A DNA stretch of 64,000 nt from DASXRA01 sp963737425 (GCA_963737425.1 CAVTSX010000008.1:1-64000); one strand, 5' to 3'. Counted from the stretch's first letter, positions 7,413-16,499 are shown. Translations and numbers: made by a program. Notes: generated by a model from the letters alone, not told the origin.

Positions 7413-9635
7413 ATGCCACGCAAGGTTTGGAACAAGCCGCCGCCGCGCCGCCGCGGCGCGTCGGCCAGGCACTACCCGGCGCAGCGAGCGCCACGCCCGG
7501 ATCGCGCAGGCGGGTTCTTGACCCGCAAACGCGACCGCGCCGATGTGCAGTCTGCCGCGCATTACCCGCACCATCCGATGGCCGGTCCGGCCCGGCCGCC
7601 GCGTGTCATCGACGCCGCCGAGATGGCGCCCGTGGTGCGACTGCCGGAGCTGTACAAGCGCGGCGATGCCACGGCCCCGCGGGTCGCCAGTGCCCCGAAA
7701 CGGCCGCTGCGCGAGCGGGTCGCGCCGGCCGCACGGCTGACGTGGCGCTACCGGTGGCAGATCGCCCCCGTTCTGCTCACCGCCGCGATGGCCGCGGCTG
7801 CCGCGTTGTCTGAGGTTGCGACCGGGTTCTGGTTGCTGGCGCTGGCTGTCGCGGCGCACGTGAGCGCACAGCACGGCCCAGAGCGAATCGCGGGCCGAGC
7901 GTGGCTGTCGGCGCGGGAACGCACCCTGGTCAGCTACTGGGCGGTCGGCGGGACGGCCTGGTCGCTCGGGATCGCCGCGGGCTGGTGGCCGGCCCTGGGC
8001 GCCGGACTGCTGGGCATGGTGTGCTTCACCGGTATTCCGGTCGGCTTGTGGCTGCATGGCCGCCAGGCCCGCCCCGGCAACGCCATGGATGAGCCGTCGC
8101 TGTCGGCCGAGGCGGGGTACCTGATCGCCGCCTGGCCGTTCACGATCGGCCTGACCGGGCCGGAACCGCTGCGTGGCTCCCAGATCGTGGCATCAACGAT
8201 GCGCGAACCGGCGCCGGGCGCGTACGCGTTCTCCGTCGAGCTCGCCGATGGCGTGCACGCTGAGCAGGCCACCGGTGACGAGCTGCGCCGCTACCTGGAG
8301 CGGGTGCTGCGCCTGCCGGTCAAGACCGTCACGCTCGCCGTCGACCGCGACGACTCCGCCTGCGTGAAGATCACGATGACGCCGTCGCGGCACCTGGAAG
8401 GCAAGCCGGTCGCCTGGCCCGGCCCGATTCTCAACCCCGACGGCACGATCGACCTGGCCGACGCGCCCGACGGATCGGTCATCCGCCCGGCCCTGCACAA
8501 CGAGGACGGCGTCGAGCACTTCGCGGTGTTCGGAACCAGCGGCGTCGGCAAGAGTCATACCGTCCTGGCGCTGTTGCTGCCCGGCGTTGTCGCCCGTCGC
8601 GAGGTCGTGATCTACCTCGACGGTGGACAGGGAACCAGCATCGGTCACATCGCCGGCGGCTGCGACTGGTGGGCCATCAAACCCATCGAGTGGCGCGCGG
8701 CAATCGGCGCCGTCCACACGGTCATGCGCGCCCGCAAGGACCGCCGCGCCCGCCACGGTCTGTCACGCTGGTGCGGCGCCGACGAGCTCGACCCGATCAT
8801 CACGCTCAACGTCGACGAGGCGACCACGGTGCTGCGCGAACTCGGCCGCGCCGACGCCGAAAAGGTGCTGGAGATCCTGCGCGAGGGCCGCAAGCTCGGC
8901 GTCCGCGTCGGGCAGGCCACCCAGGACCCGATGGGCGACGACCTCATCGGCGGTCGGAAAGCGCGGGGCCTGATGGGCGGCGCCGGCTCGCTCATCGCGC
9001 ACCGGCCCGGCGACGGCACCGCGAACACGCTCACCTCGTCGTCGAGCAGCGTGCAGATCGACCTGCGGGGGCTGCCGCAGGAGCCCGGCTGGTGCGCCAT
9101 CATCCGCCGCGGCGAGGTCCTGTCGCGGGCGTGCAAGGTCCGCAAACCGACCGAGGAACAGGTCCGACGCGAACTCGACGGATTCGTGCCGCGCGCGCTC
9201 GACGGCGACGACCTCGACGCCGCAGGCGATGACTACCGCCGTCGAGTCCGCGGCGTCGACGCCGCTCGACGCATGGCCGACGGATCGGGTAGTCGACCCG
9301 AGGTCAGCGTCGAGGACGACGCACCTGACGACACGATCGACGAAGCGCCCAACGAGTCGACGCCACACCCCGACCTCGAACGCGTCCTGAACTCGCACGC
9401 CCGGTTGATGCAGACACAAGGCCAGACCAACCGCCTGGCCGTGCTCACCACTCTCCGGACGCGCGGCGTCATGACGCTCGGCCAAGTCCGGGACGCCACC
9501 GGACTGAGCCAGTCGACCGTCAAGCGTGCGCTTAGAGCGCTCGCCGCGTCGGGAGACGTGACGCGCGACGAGTCCGGCTGGGTCGCCACGGAGCCGACGA
9601 CGGTCGAGGTGACAGCACCGCCGCGTAGTCCGTAG
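7413..9635 (+). CDS. FtsK/SpoIIIE-type DNA translocase (TraB-like plasmid transfer protein)
   Basis: A 740-residue protein with a basic N-terminus, two hydrophobic regions (about 115-150 and 178-212) and a motor domain. Walker A is GTSGVGKSH (about 373-381) and Walker B is ITLNVDEAT (about 462-470). A C-terminal winged helix (about 675-725, MTLGQVRDATGLSQSTVKRA) resembles the FtsK gamma domain that reads DNA sequence. TraB/TraSA proteins form hexameric pores that move double-stranded DNA between actinomycete hyphae. Size, topology and the wHTH fit that family well. It is the only conjugation protein the element needs. Confidence 0.9.
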   Translation: MPRKVWNKPPPRRRGASARHYPAQRAPRPDRAGGFLTRKRDRADVQSAAHYPHHPMAGPARPPRVIDAAEMAPVVRLPELYKRGDATAPRVASAPKRPLRERVAPAARLTWRYRWQIAPVLLTAAMAAAAALSEVATGFWLLALAVAAHVSAQHGPERIAGRAWLSARERTLVSYWAVGGTAWSLGIAAGWWPALGAGLLGMVCFTGIPVGLWLHGRQARPGNAMDEPSLSAEAGYLIAAWPFTIGLTGPEPLRGSQIVASTMREPAPGAYAFSVELADGVHAEQATGDELRRYLERVLRLPVKTVTLAVDRDDSACVKITMTPSRHLEGKPVAWPGPILNPDGTIDLADAPDGSVIRPALHNEDGVEHFAVFGTSGVGKSHTVLALLLPGVVARREVVIYLDGGQGTSIGHIAGGCDWWAIKPIEWRAAIGAVHTVMRARKDRRARHGLSRWCGADELDPIITLNVDEATTVLRELGRADAEKVLEILREGRKLGVRVGQATQDPMGDDLIGGRKARGLMGGAGSLIAHRPGDGTANTLTSSSSSVQIDLRGLPQEPGWCAIIRRGEVLSRACKVRKPTEEQVRRELDGFVPRALDGDDLDAAGDDYRRRVRGVDAARRMADGSGSRPEVSVEDDAPDDTIDEAPNESTPHPDLERVLNSHARLMQTQGQTNRLAVLTTLRTRGVMTLGQVRDATGLSQSTVKRALRALAASGDVTRDESGWVATEPTTVEVTAPPRSP

Positions 9636-9714
9636 CCCCACCGCCCGACAGCACCTGATCGAACGGCTCGCCAGCGATCTGGCGTGCCGCGGGTCGACCA
9701 CGCCCCGAAACAGT

Positions 9715-9735
9715 GCGGAGAGCGGACCTCTCCGC
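9715..9735 (+). terminator. Hairpin after the translocase gene
   Basis: A perfect 7-bp stem (GCGGAGA / TCTCCGC) with a 7-base loop lies between the translocase and the next gene, 31 bases before the downstream ATG. There is no T-run, so it may attenuate rather than end transcription. The rest of the 130-base gap shows no gene. Confidence 0.4.
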
Positions 9736-9765
9736 GCTGAACGCTGCCCTGAAAGGCCACTAACC

Positions 9766-10209
9766 ATGAGCACTGACCGTCCTGACCTGCCCATGTTCGA
9801 AGGGCTGAACGTGCGCGAGCACGCCGCCACGGCCTCCGCCTCGATCCGCGCGATCAACCACATCACTGGATGGCCGCACGGCATGACCCGCCCGTCCGAC
9901 GCGTACAGCGTCGTCAGCAACCTCTCCTCGGTCGCGGCGAGGGTGCCGCAAGCCTGCGAGCAGATCGACCGCCAGCTCGCGAACTGGCTCGCTGCCGGCC
10001 AGGTCGGCATCGACTATGGCCGGCCGTTCGCGGACAACCCCGGCCAGGCGATCGCCGTGACCGGCTCGGCGCTGCGCGCGGCCGCAGACCGTGCTCGCGA
10101 GCTGTTCGCCGCGCTGGACCTCGCCGTCCAAACGCTCGCCTATGCGCACAGGACTGGTCCCCGCCTCGACGAGCTGGTCGACGACGTCGACAACGAGGTG
10201 AACGGCTGA
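9766..10209 (+). CDS. Hypothetical protein, element backbone
   Basis: A 147-residue soluble helical protein without a recognised motif. It starts at ATG, with AAAGG upstream, and its stop overlaps the next start (TGATG). Similar runs of 100-150-residue helical proteins commonly follow traB in actinomycete elements. Function unknown. Confidence 0.6.
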   Translation: MSTDRPDLPMFEGLNVREHAATASASIRAINHITGWPHGMTRPSDAYSVVSNLSSVAARVPQACEQIDRQLANWLAAGQVGIDYGRPFADNPGQAIAVTGSALRAAADRARELFAALDLAVQTLAYAHRTGPRLDELVDDVDNEVNG

Positions 10210-10613
10210 TGCGCCGCGCCGTCGAACCCACTGAGCTGACGCCACTGCAAGTCCGACGCCGGCTCCGCGCCTGGGCGGCTGACATGGACGCCCACGTGCA
10301 CGCCGCCGTCGAGCTGCTCGTCGGCCACGCCACCTGGCTGCGCCGCCCTGACTTCCTGACAGCCGCCGTCGCCGTGCGCCAGCCCGCCGTCGCCTGGATC
10401 AACTGGCGCTCCGCCCGCGAGGCATTCGAGGCCGGCCGGTTCGACGCCGCGAGCTCAACCGAACGCGCCGTGCTCGACCTGGCCATCGCACTCGGCGAAG
10501 ACCGCTACCGCCTGACCGCCATGAGCACCGGCAACGCCGCGGCCATCGCCACCGCGGTCGCCCTTGCAGCCGGCCTGGTCGACCCGGCCCCGAAAGGACT
10601 CCACGACCAATGA
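10209..10613 (+). CDS. Hypothetical protein, element backbone
   Basis: A 134-residue helical protein (Arg-rich N-terminus, Ala-rich C-terminus, WINWRSAREAFEAGRFD in the centre). It overlaps the previous stop by one base and the next start by four bases, so it belongs to a coupled set of small genes. The frame extends upstream to 9870, but that part overlaps the preceding gene and looks like antisense-style Arg-rich noise. No function can be assigned. Confidence 0.55.
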   Translation: MRRAVEPTELTPLQVRRRLRAWAADMDAHVHAAVELLVGHATWLRRPDFLTAAVAVRQPAVAWINWRSAREAFEAGRFDAASSTERAVLDLAIALGEDRYRLTAMSTGNAAAIATAVALAAGLVDPAPKGLHDQ

Positions 10614-11053
10614 CGACACCGACTCCGCCGACCGGCGCGCCGGACGAGACGACTGCGGTCCGGCGTGCCCGAAGCGCCGAGGACGCCATGAGCGCCCTAC
10701 GCGATGTGGCCGCCCGCGAGTTGGCGGCAACCCCGGCCGACGCCTACGCGGTGCTTGACCACCTGTCGATGGTCATCGGCCACACGATCACGATTGCCGA
10801 AAAGCTGACCGAGCAACTCCGCACCTGGACCGAGCTGTGCCACGACGTGCCCACCGCGGGACCCACCGCGCAGCGGCTTGAGCGCACCCGCGCAGCGGTC
10901 GGCCTTGGCATCGTCGCCGACACGTGCCGGCTGTTTCACCGGTTCGAGGACGCCCTAATCGCACTCGACCGGCGCCGGTACCGCACCGACCGCGGCATGC
11001 CGCTCCACCTTCCCGGGGACGGCCGTGAGGGCGGTGACCGCCATGACGACTGA
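10610..11053 (+). CDS. Hypothetical protein, element backbone
   Basis: A 147-residue protein with a helical core (residues about 25-120), a Pro/Thr-rich start and a Gly/Asp-rich tail. It overlaps both neighbours (ATGA at its start, 11 bases at its end). The pattern YAVLDHLSMVIGHTITIAEKL suggests a helical bundle. No family recognised. Confidence 0.55.
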   Translation: MTTPTPPTGAPDETTAVRRARSAEDAMSALRDVAARELAATPADAYAVLDHLSMVIGHTITIAEKLTEQLRTWTELCHDVPTAGPTAQRLERTRAAVGLGIVADTCRLFHRFEDALIALDRRRYRTDRGMPLHLPGDGREGGDRHDD

Positions 11054-11324
11054 CGCCGTCACCGCACCGCGGCCGTTCTGGCTGATCCATCCGATACAGG
11101 CGTGGCGCGCGCTCGCCGCGCTGGCCACGGCGCGAGCCGACGCCGAGGCTCGCGCGGCCGGGCTGACCGTCGAGGTCCTGCCGAACGGCGTACGCCGCTA
11201 CCGCGACCCGCTCCTCGACGAGCTCGCCGACCTTCGCGCCTCGCGCGTCGACGGAAACGGCGTGGCGTCGGACTGGTCGCCGGTTCGGCTGGTCACCGCG
11301 GGAGGTGACCGGCGTGGGCAGTAG
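11043..11324 (+). CDS. Small hypothetical protein, element backbone
   Basis: A 93-residue protein beginning MTTDAVTAPRPFWLIHP, with an Ala-rich helix and the segment VEVLPNGVRRYRDPLLDELA. The ATG at 11043 is favoured over an upstream GTG at 11025 because it reduces overlap with the preceding gene. Short conserved proteins of this kind sit before the prim-pol gene in related elements. Function unknown. Confidence 0.5.
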   Translation: MTTDAVTAPRPFWLIHPIQAWRALAALATARADAEARAAGLTVEVLPNGVRRYRDPLLDELADLRASRVDGNGVASDWSPVRLVTAGGDRRGQ

Positions 11325-11535
11325 GCGTGCGCACCGCCGCAAGACATGCACCGGCAAGGCCCGCTACGAGACTCGCGATCCCGCCGCAGCGGCCGCGAGG
11401 CGCGGGTTGCGCCGCGGGCACTGGCTGCGTGCCTACCCGTGCTCCTACTGCGCCGGCTGGCACATCGGCCATCCCTCCGCCAAGCAACGTCGAGCTGCCC
11501 GTGATCAAGCCCGAGAACGGAGGCGCACTCGATGA
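11305..11535 (+). CDS. Small basic Cys/His protein (zinc-binding type)
   Basis: A 76-residue, strongly basic protein. It carries KTCTGKARYETRD near the start and AYPCSYCAGWHIGHPS in the second half, the CxxC...WHxGH pattern typical of small zinc-ribbon proteins found in actinobacterial elements and phages. The start is one of two GTG codons (11305 or 11314). It overlaps the GIY-YIG gene by four bases. A DNA-associated role is plausible but unproven. Confidence 0.65.
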   Translation: MTGVGSRRAHRRKTCTGKARYETRDPAAAAARRGLRRGHWLRAYPCSYCAGWHIGHPSAKQRRAARDQARERRRTR

Positions 11536-11846
11536 GCGCTGCGACCGCCGCGCCGGCCGGAACGGTGTACCTGCTGCACTTCGACCGCCCGTACCGGCAT
11601 GCCCGCCACTACTGCGGCTGGACCAGCAACCTGACCGCCCGCCTAGCCGAGCACGCCGTGGGCCGCGGCGCCCGCCTGCTCGCCGTCATCACTGACGCCG
11701 GCATCGGCTGGACGCTCGCTCGCACCTGGCCCGGCACCCGAGCGCGAGAACGGCAGATCAAGCGCCAAGGCGGCCTGTCCCGCTGCTGCCCCGCATGCGG
11801 TGTGACACCTCGACCTGAACCCGAACCGGAGGACCCGTGGACATGA
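11532..11846 (+). CDS. GIY-YIG nuclease superfamily protein
   Basis: A 104-residue single-domain GIY-YIG-type protein. VYLLHFD (residues about 12-18) corresponds to the GIY strand and HYCGWTSNLTARLAEH (about 27-42) to the YIG strand and following catalytic Arg/His helix; ERQIKRQGG supplies the Glu helix. CCPAC near the end may bind zinc. The family makes single-strand nicks or cleaves branched DNA. It lies between a zinc-type small protein and the prim-pol gene, so a role in element DNA processing is possible. Confidence 0.75.
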   Translation: MSAATAAPAGTVYLLHFDRPYRHARHYCGWTSNLTARLAEHAVGRGARLLAVITDAGIGWTLARTWPGTRARERQIKRQGGLSRCCPACGVTPRPEPEPEDPWT

Positions 11847-12739
11847 TCAGTGCAACCGATCCGCGTCGCGCGGCACTCGCCCATGCCGCGCGTGGCTGGC
11901 GAGTGTTCCCGTTGCGCCCGGGGGACAAGCGTCCCGCGATTCGCGACTGGGAAGCACGTGCGACTACCGACCCGGCCCGCATCGACCGGGCCTGGACCGC
12001 CGACACGTACAACGTCGGGATCGCATGTGGCCCGTCCGGCCTGGTCGTGCTCGACCTGGACCGGCCGAAGCCCGGCACGGTCGCACCGCCGGCCTATCGG
12101 CAACCCGGCATCCGCGAGGGCGCGGACGTGCTCGCCGTGCTGTGCGAAGCAACAGATCAACCGCTGCCGGTCGAGACCTACAGCGTCCGCACCGGCTCGG
12201 GCGGCACCCACCTCTACTACACGGCACCGGCCGGCGTGACCTTGCGGAACAGCGCCGGTCGGCTCGGCTGGCTCATCGACACCCGTGCCGCCGGCGGATA
12301 CGTCGTCGCCGCCGGCTCGATCGTCGCCGGCCAGGGCTACGAGGTCCTGGTCGACCATGACGCCACGACACTGCCCGGCTGGCTCGCCGAGCGACTAGCC
12401 GACGAGCCGACCCCCGCCACCGAGCCCGCGGCGAGCGGAGCCGTAGGCAATCCGACGGCCTACGCCGCGGCCGCGCTGCGCGGCGAGCTCGACCGGGTCC
12501 TTGCCGCGGCCGAAGGCACGCGCAATCACAGCCTGTTCGTCGCCGCCCGGTGCATCGGCGAGCTGATCGGCGCCGGCCTCCTGCCGCGCCAGCTCGCCGA
12601 GGCCGCCCTCACCCTGGCCGGGCAAGCCACCGGCCTGACCTCGCGGGAATGCGCCGCGACCATCCGCTCCGGCCTCGACACCGGCGAACGCAACCCGCGC
12701 AACCCCGCCGCCGTCCACGACCACCGGCCCGCCGCCTAG
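11837..12739 (+). CDS. Bifunctional DNA primase/polymerase (prim-pol)
   Basis: A 300-residue protein with the prim-pol N-terminal domain: GWRVFPLRPGDKRPAI (about 15-30), the metal-binding Asp pair in GLVVLDLDRP (about 68-77), and GSGGTHLYY (about 120-128) carrying the catalytic His. The C-terminal part is helical. These archaeo-eukaryotic-type primases start replication of plasmids and AICEs. The start is GTG at 11837; an ATG two codons on is possible. With the DUF3987 protein downstream it probably forms the element's replication module, since no RepSA-type initiator is present. Confidence 0.85.
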   Translation: MDMISATDPRRAALAHAARGWRVFPLRPGDKRPAIRDWEARATTDPARIDRAWTADTYNVGIACGPSGLVVLDLDRPKPGTVAPPAYRQPGIREGADVLAVLCEATDQPLPVETYSVRTGSGGTHLYYTAPAGVTLRNSAGRLGWLIDTRAAGGYVVAAGSIVAGQGYEVLVDHDATTLPGWLAERLADEPTPATEPAASGAVGNPTAYAAAALRGELDRVLAAAEGTRNHSLFVAARCIGELIGAGLLPRQLAEAALTLAGQATGLTSRECAATIRSGLDTGERNPRNPAAVHDHRPAA

Positions 12740-12758
12740 AGAGAGGACCCGATCTCGA

Positions 12759-12923
12759 ATGCACCCGTGGGATGAATGCATCTGCGGACACACCCAAGCC
12801 GACCACCACGTCGACCTTGACGAGGCAGGCTGCGCAGTCCCGGCCTGCCCCTGCCCGTGGTTCGACCACGACCCCGGATGCAGCCACTGCGGACTGGCCT
12901 ACGGCTGCCGCTGCGCCGCCTGA
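12759..12923 (+). CDS. Small Cys/His-rich zinc-ribbon-like protein
   Basis: A 54-residue gene between the prim-pol and DUF3987 genes. It starts at an ATG preceded by GAGAGAGGAC and ends in TGA. It contains ten Cys and several His in paired motifs (CICGH, CAVPACPCPWFDH, CSHCG, CRC), so it is probably a two-site zinc-binding protein. The overlapping longer frames in this stretch are Pro/Arg-rich noise. Comparable tiny Cys-rich genes are frequent in actinomycete elements. Role unknown. Confidence 0.75.
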   Translation: MHPWDECICGHTQADHHVDLDEAGCAVPACPCPWFDHDPGCSHCGLAYGCRCAA

Positions 12924-12981
12924 CGCAGACACCGTGCGTCCGCACGTCTCGACCAGCCCTTAGGAAGGCCGAAACCACCTG

Positions 12982-14577
12982 ATGAGCCCCACACCCGAAC
13001 ACCCCCCGGGCCGGCCCACGGCTGACATAATCCTCGGCCAGCTCGCCCCGAACCTCGCTGCGCCTGCCCCGCCGGCGCCATGGGACGGCGAACCGGTGCC
13101 GCTGTCGGCCCGCCGGCTACTGCCGCCGTTCCCGGTCGACGTGCTCCCGCCGTGGATAGCCGACATGGTCGCGGCCGAGGCCGAGTTCCGGCAGACTCCG
13201 CTTGACCTTCCCGGCTGTCTCGCTCTCGCCTGCCTAGCCACGGCCGCCGGCGGCCGGGTCGAGGTCGAAGTGCGCCCCGGCTGGCGCGAGCCGGTCAACC
13301 TGTACGTCGTCGTCGCCCTACCACCGGGCAACCGCAAGTCACCGACGTTCGGAGCACTGGTCGCGCCGATCCTGGACGCCCAACACGCGATGCAAGAGGC
13401 CACCAAGCCGTTGCGCGCCCGGGCGGAGATCGAACGCGAGGCCGCCCAAGCGCAGGCGCAGACCGCGAAGCGTGCCATCGAATCCGCCTACGGAAGCGAG
13501 CACGCCGACAAAGCATTCGCCGAGGCCGAAGCCGCCGCCATGGCCGCCGAGGACATCACCGTTCCCACCGTGCCGCGGCTGGTCGCCGACGACGTCACCC
13601 CTGAAGCCGCAGCCTCCTTGCTCGCCGAACAGGGCGGCCGTCTTGCTGTGCTCTCCGCCGAGGGCGGCATTTTCGCCACCCTGGCCGGCCGCTATTCCGG
13701 AGCCCCCAACCTCGAAGTTTTCCTCAAGGGTCACAGCGGAGACCTGCTCGTTGTGGACCGCAAAGGCCGCGAGAATGAAACCGTCGAACGCCCCGCCCTC
13801 ACCCTCGGCCTGGCCGTGCAACCCGACGTCCTTACCGACATCGCGACCATGCCGGGATTCCGCGGCCGGGGCCTGCTTGCCCGCATCCTCTACGCGCTGC
13901 CTACCTCCCCCGTTGGCCGGCGCAAGATCGGCACCCCGCCCGTGGCGGAACCCATCGCAACCGCGTACGCCTTCACACTGCGCGCGCTGGTCCTGAGCCT
14001 GGCCGAGTGGACCGACCCTGCCGTCCTGCCCCTCACCGCGGACGCCAACGACGCCGTGCTCCACCTCGAAGAACTCATCGAGCCACGCCTACAGCCCGAG
14101 CGCGGCGACCTGGCCCCCATCGTGGACTGGGCCTCCAAGCACACCGGCGCCATCGTCCGCCTCGCCGGCCTGCTCCACGTCGCCACCTATCGCGATGCCC
14201 TGACCCGGCCAATCACCGCCGCCACAATCGAGGCTGCGGCCCGCCTCGGTACCTACTACCTCGGCCACGCACTGGCGGTGTTCGATCTCATGGGCGCTGA
14301 CCCGATGATCGAGCATGCGCGAGCGGCGCTGGAATGGATCGTCCGCCGCGACACCTTCACCCGCCGCGATCTATTCACAGCGATCCGCCGCGGCCGATTC
14401 CGCAAGGTCACGGAACTGGATCCGGTGCTCGACCTACTCAGCGCGCACGGCTTCATCCGCCCTGGTCCAGCGCCACCGCCGACGGGCGGCCGGCCCGCAT
14501 CGCCGCCCTACGAAGTCCATCCCCGTGCTGCAGAAGCCGCACAAGCCGCACAAGCCCTCCACGGGGGAGTCCGGTGA
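12982..14577 (+). CDS. DUF3987 (YfjI-type) helicase/primase-like replication protein
   Basis: A 531-residue protein matching the DUF3987 layout: an N-terminal LPPWIADMVAAEAE region, a degenerate P-loop PPGNRKSP (about 113-121), an AVLSAEGGIFATLAGRYSG block (about 215-235), HSGD (about 249-252) and a FRGRGLLARILYALP segment. The C-terminal 100 residues form a winged-helix-like region. DUF3987 proteins are RecA-fold ATPases paired with prim-pol proteins on mobile elements and are thought to act in their replication. A 14-bp inverted repeat straddles the 3' end of the gene. Confidence 0.85.
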   Translation: MSPTPEHPPGRPTADIILGQLAPNLAAPAPPAPWDGEPVPLSARRLLPPFPVDVLPPWIADMVAAEAEFRQTPLDLPGCLALACLATAAGGRVEVEVRPGWREPVNLYVVVALPPGNRKSPTFGALVAPILDAQHAMQEATKPLRARAEIEREAAQAQAQTAKRAIESAYGSEHADKAFAEAEAAAMAAEDITVPTVPRLVADDVTPEAAASLLAEQGGRLAVLSAEGGIFATLAGRYSGAPNLEVFLKGHSGDLLVVDRKGRENETVERPALTLGLAVQPDVLTDIATMPGFRGRGLLARILYALPTSPVGRRKIGTPPVAEPIATAYAFTLRALVLSLAEWTDPAVLPLTADANDAVLHLEELIEPRLQPERGDLAPIVDWASKHTGAIVRLAGLLHVATYRDALTRPITAATIEAAARLGTYYLGHALAVFDLMGADPMIEHARAALEWIVRRDTFTRRDLFTAIRRGRFRKVTELDPVLDLLSAHGFIRPGPAPPPTGGRPASPPYEVHPRAAEAAQAAQALHGGVR

Positions 14578-14599
14578 CCCCTTCTGCGGCTTCTGCAGC
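14527..14599. repeat. 14-bp perfect inverted repeat across the DUF3987 stop codon
   Basis: Arms GCTGCAGAAGCCGC (14527-14540) and GCGGCTTCTGCAGC (14586-14599) are perfectly complementary, separated by 45 bases that include the stop codon. Both flanks hold extra short repeats: GCCGCACAA twice on the left, TTCTGC three times on the right. It lies just before xis/int. It may be a terminator-like structure, a replication origin hairpin or a regulatory stem for xis-int expression. Confidence 0.7.
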
Positions 14600-14650
14600 T
14601 TCTGCAGCAGAGACTCCGACCCAGACCGACACAGCGCGAAGGGCAGCCCC

Positions 14651-14839
14651 GTGAGCAACCGAGACCCCAAGCTGACCGTGGCCGAGGTCTGCGCCGAGCT
14701 GATCGTCGCCAAGTCGACCTTCTACGACTGGCGCGCCAAGGGCCGCGCTCCCCGCTGCATCCGGCTGCCCAACGGTGACCTTCGGATCAGGCGCAGCGAG
14801 CTCGACCGCTGGATCGAGGCACGGGAGGACGCGGCCTGA
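14651..14839 (+). CDS. xis: Excisionase (Xis), MerR-type winged helix
   Basis: A 62-residue protein: LTVAEVCAELIVAKSTFYDW is the HTH, then GRAPRCIRLPNGDLRIRRSE the wing, and LDRWIEARE the last helix, as in excisionases of actinomycete elements. The start is GTG; the longer frame upstream covers the inverted repeat and is rejected. The stop overlaps the int start (TGATG). In pSAM2-like systems Xis binds near the attachment site and turns integration into excision. Confidence 0.85.
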   Translation: MSNRDPKLTVAEVCAELIVAKSTFYDWRAKGRAPRCIRLPNGDLRIRRSELDRWIEAREDAA

Positions 14840-16212
14840 TGAGCGTCACGAGTTACGACGTTCGGATATACAAGACAGAGGCATACGAAGGCAGGCGTGT
14901 CACCAGCTACCGCGTTCGGTGGAAGGTCGGCGGCCGGCATTTCAAGGAGACATTCCGAACCAGTTCGCAAGCCAAGAACTTCAAGTCAGGCTTGCGCTCG
15001 GCGGCCAGCAAGGGCGAGGCGTTCTTCGTCGACTCTGGCCGGCCGGTGTCCATGGTGCGTGAGGCGGACAAGATCTCCTGGTTCCAGTTCGCGGTCGAGC
15101 TGACAGACGTCCGGTGGAATGGCTCTGCCGCCACCAGTCGGCGTACAGATTCCGAGGCGCTGACAGCGATCACCATGCAGATGTTCTCGACGACGTCGAG
15201 GATGCCGGATGAGAAGCTGCTTCGACGCGTCCTGAAGCTTTGGGCCTTCAACACGAGGAACCGGGCCGAGCGGCCAATGAGCGATTACGAGCGGCGCGCC
15301 CTCACCTGGGCCGAGAGGCACACCCGCGACGTCTCGACGCTCAGCGATGCTGCCATCGTCCGCAAGGTCCTGAACGGACTGGCGGTGAAGCTGGACGGCA
15401 AGCCGCGGGCTGCGAGCGTTGTAACGCGCTGGCGCAAGACGCTCAGCGTGGCGATTGGGTACGCCGTCGAGCGAAGGCTGCTCGCCCGTAACCCACTGAA
15501 AGAGATCAAGTGGACCGCCCCGCAAAAGACCGTTCGGTCGATCGACCGCCGGGTCGTAGCAAACCCGATCCAAGCCCGATCGATATTCAACGAGCTGCTG
15601 ACGTTCGAGAACGGCCGCCGGCTCCTCGCGTTCTTCGGATGCATCTACTACGCCGCCATGCGACCCGAAGAAGCCGCCGCGATCGGCACGCGACACCTCG
15701 CCATTCCGGCTCAGGGTTGGGGCGATATCCACCTGGACGGAGCGCGGCCGTACGCCGGCAAGGAATGGACGGACACCGGCGAAGCCCGCGACGAGCGCCA
15801 GCTCAAGCACCGCCAAATCGGCGAGACTCGCACAGTGCCGTGCCCGCCAGAGCTGACCGCGCTCCTTCATGCGCACCTGGAGCGGTACGGCACGGCGCCG
15901 GATGGTCGGCTGTTTGTCGGCGTCCGCCGAGCGGAGTACCTGCCCACACGGACGGTCACGTTGGCTTGGCAGCGGGCCAGAGCCGCCGCGTTGTCGCCGA
16001 CGGCCGCGGCGTCGCCACTCGCCAGGACGCCGTACGACTTGCGGCATGCGGCGGTGTCGACCTGGCTGGCAGCGGGTGTCCCGGTGACGAAGGTGGCCGA
16101 GTGGGCGGGGCACTCGGTCGAGGTGCTGCTGAAGATCTACGCGAAGTGCCTCGACGGCGAGGAGGCCCGCACCCGGGCCAAGGTCACGGCAGCGCTCGCC
16201 GGCACTATCTAA
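14839..16212 (+). CDS. int: Site-specific tyrosine recombinase (integrase)
   Basis: A 457-residue integrase of family length: N-terminal arm-binding region, SAM-like core-binding domain (about 140-230) and catalytic domain. The catalytic set is visible: Arg in AAMRPEEAAAIG (about 274), HxxR in PYDLRHAAVS (about 398-402), the His of AEWAGHSVEVLL (about 424) and the nucleophile Tyr in KIYAKCLDG (about 433). It should catalyse integration at a tRNA-Ser 3' half. It is unusual that it lies 4.5 kb from the right attachment site rather than beside it. Confidence 0.93.
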   Translation: MSVTSYDVRIYKTEAYEGRRVTSYRVRWKVGGRHFKETFRTSSQAKNFKSGLRSAASKGEAFFVDSGRPVSMVREADKISWFQFAVELTDVRWNGSAATSRRTDSEALTAITMQMFSTTSRMPDEKLLRRVLKLWAFNTRNRAERPMSDYERRALTWAERHTRDVSTLSDAAIVRKVLNGLAVKLDGKPRAASVVTRWRKTLSVAIGYAVERRLLARNPLKEIKWTAPQKTVRSIDRRVVANPIQARSIFNELLTFENGRRLLAFFGCIYYAAMRPEEAAAIGTRHLAIPAQGWGDIHLDGARPYAGKEWTDTGEARDERQLKHRQIGETRTVPCPPELTALLHAHLERYGTAPDGRLFVGVRRAEYLPTRTVTLAWQRARAAALSPTAAASPLARTPYDLRHAAVSTWLAAGVPVTKVAEWAGHSVEVLLKIYAKCLDGEEARTRAKVTAALAGTI

Positions 16213-16499
16213 ACGCCCGCACTGTCTGCTTTGGAACCGGCTAGGTACGGCCGAACTGCGAGGATTCCTGCTGTATCGACTGTCCGTGTCACCGCGACAG
16301 CCGGCCGTGATCGGTGGCCAACTGGCGCGCCCTGGACCAAATCGCTGCGGGTGATTCACGGGCCAGTCGAGGCCGCAACAGCCGCCGGAGTTGTGACGAG
16401 TCGCGACAGCCCCAGCCTGCCCGGGTGGCGCGCCGTTCGACCTGGCGCAGCTTACGAGGTGATCGGCGTAGGCTCGCCAGCGGCTCACCTGGAGGGACC

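Noticed and set aside
8763..10010. 415-codon minus-strand frame
   Set aside because: Antisense to the translocase gene, no recognisable motif.
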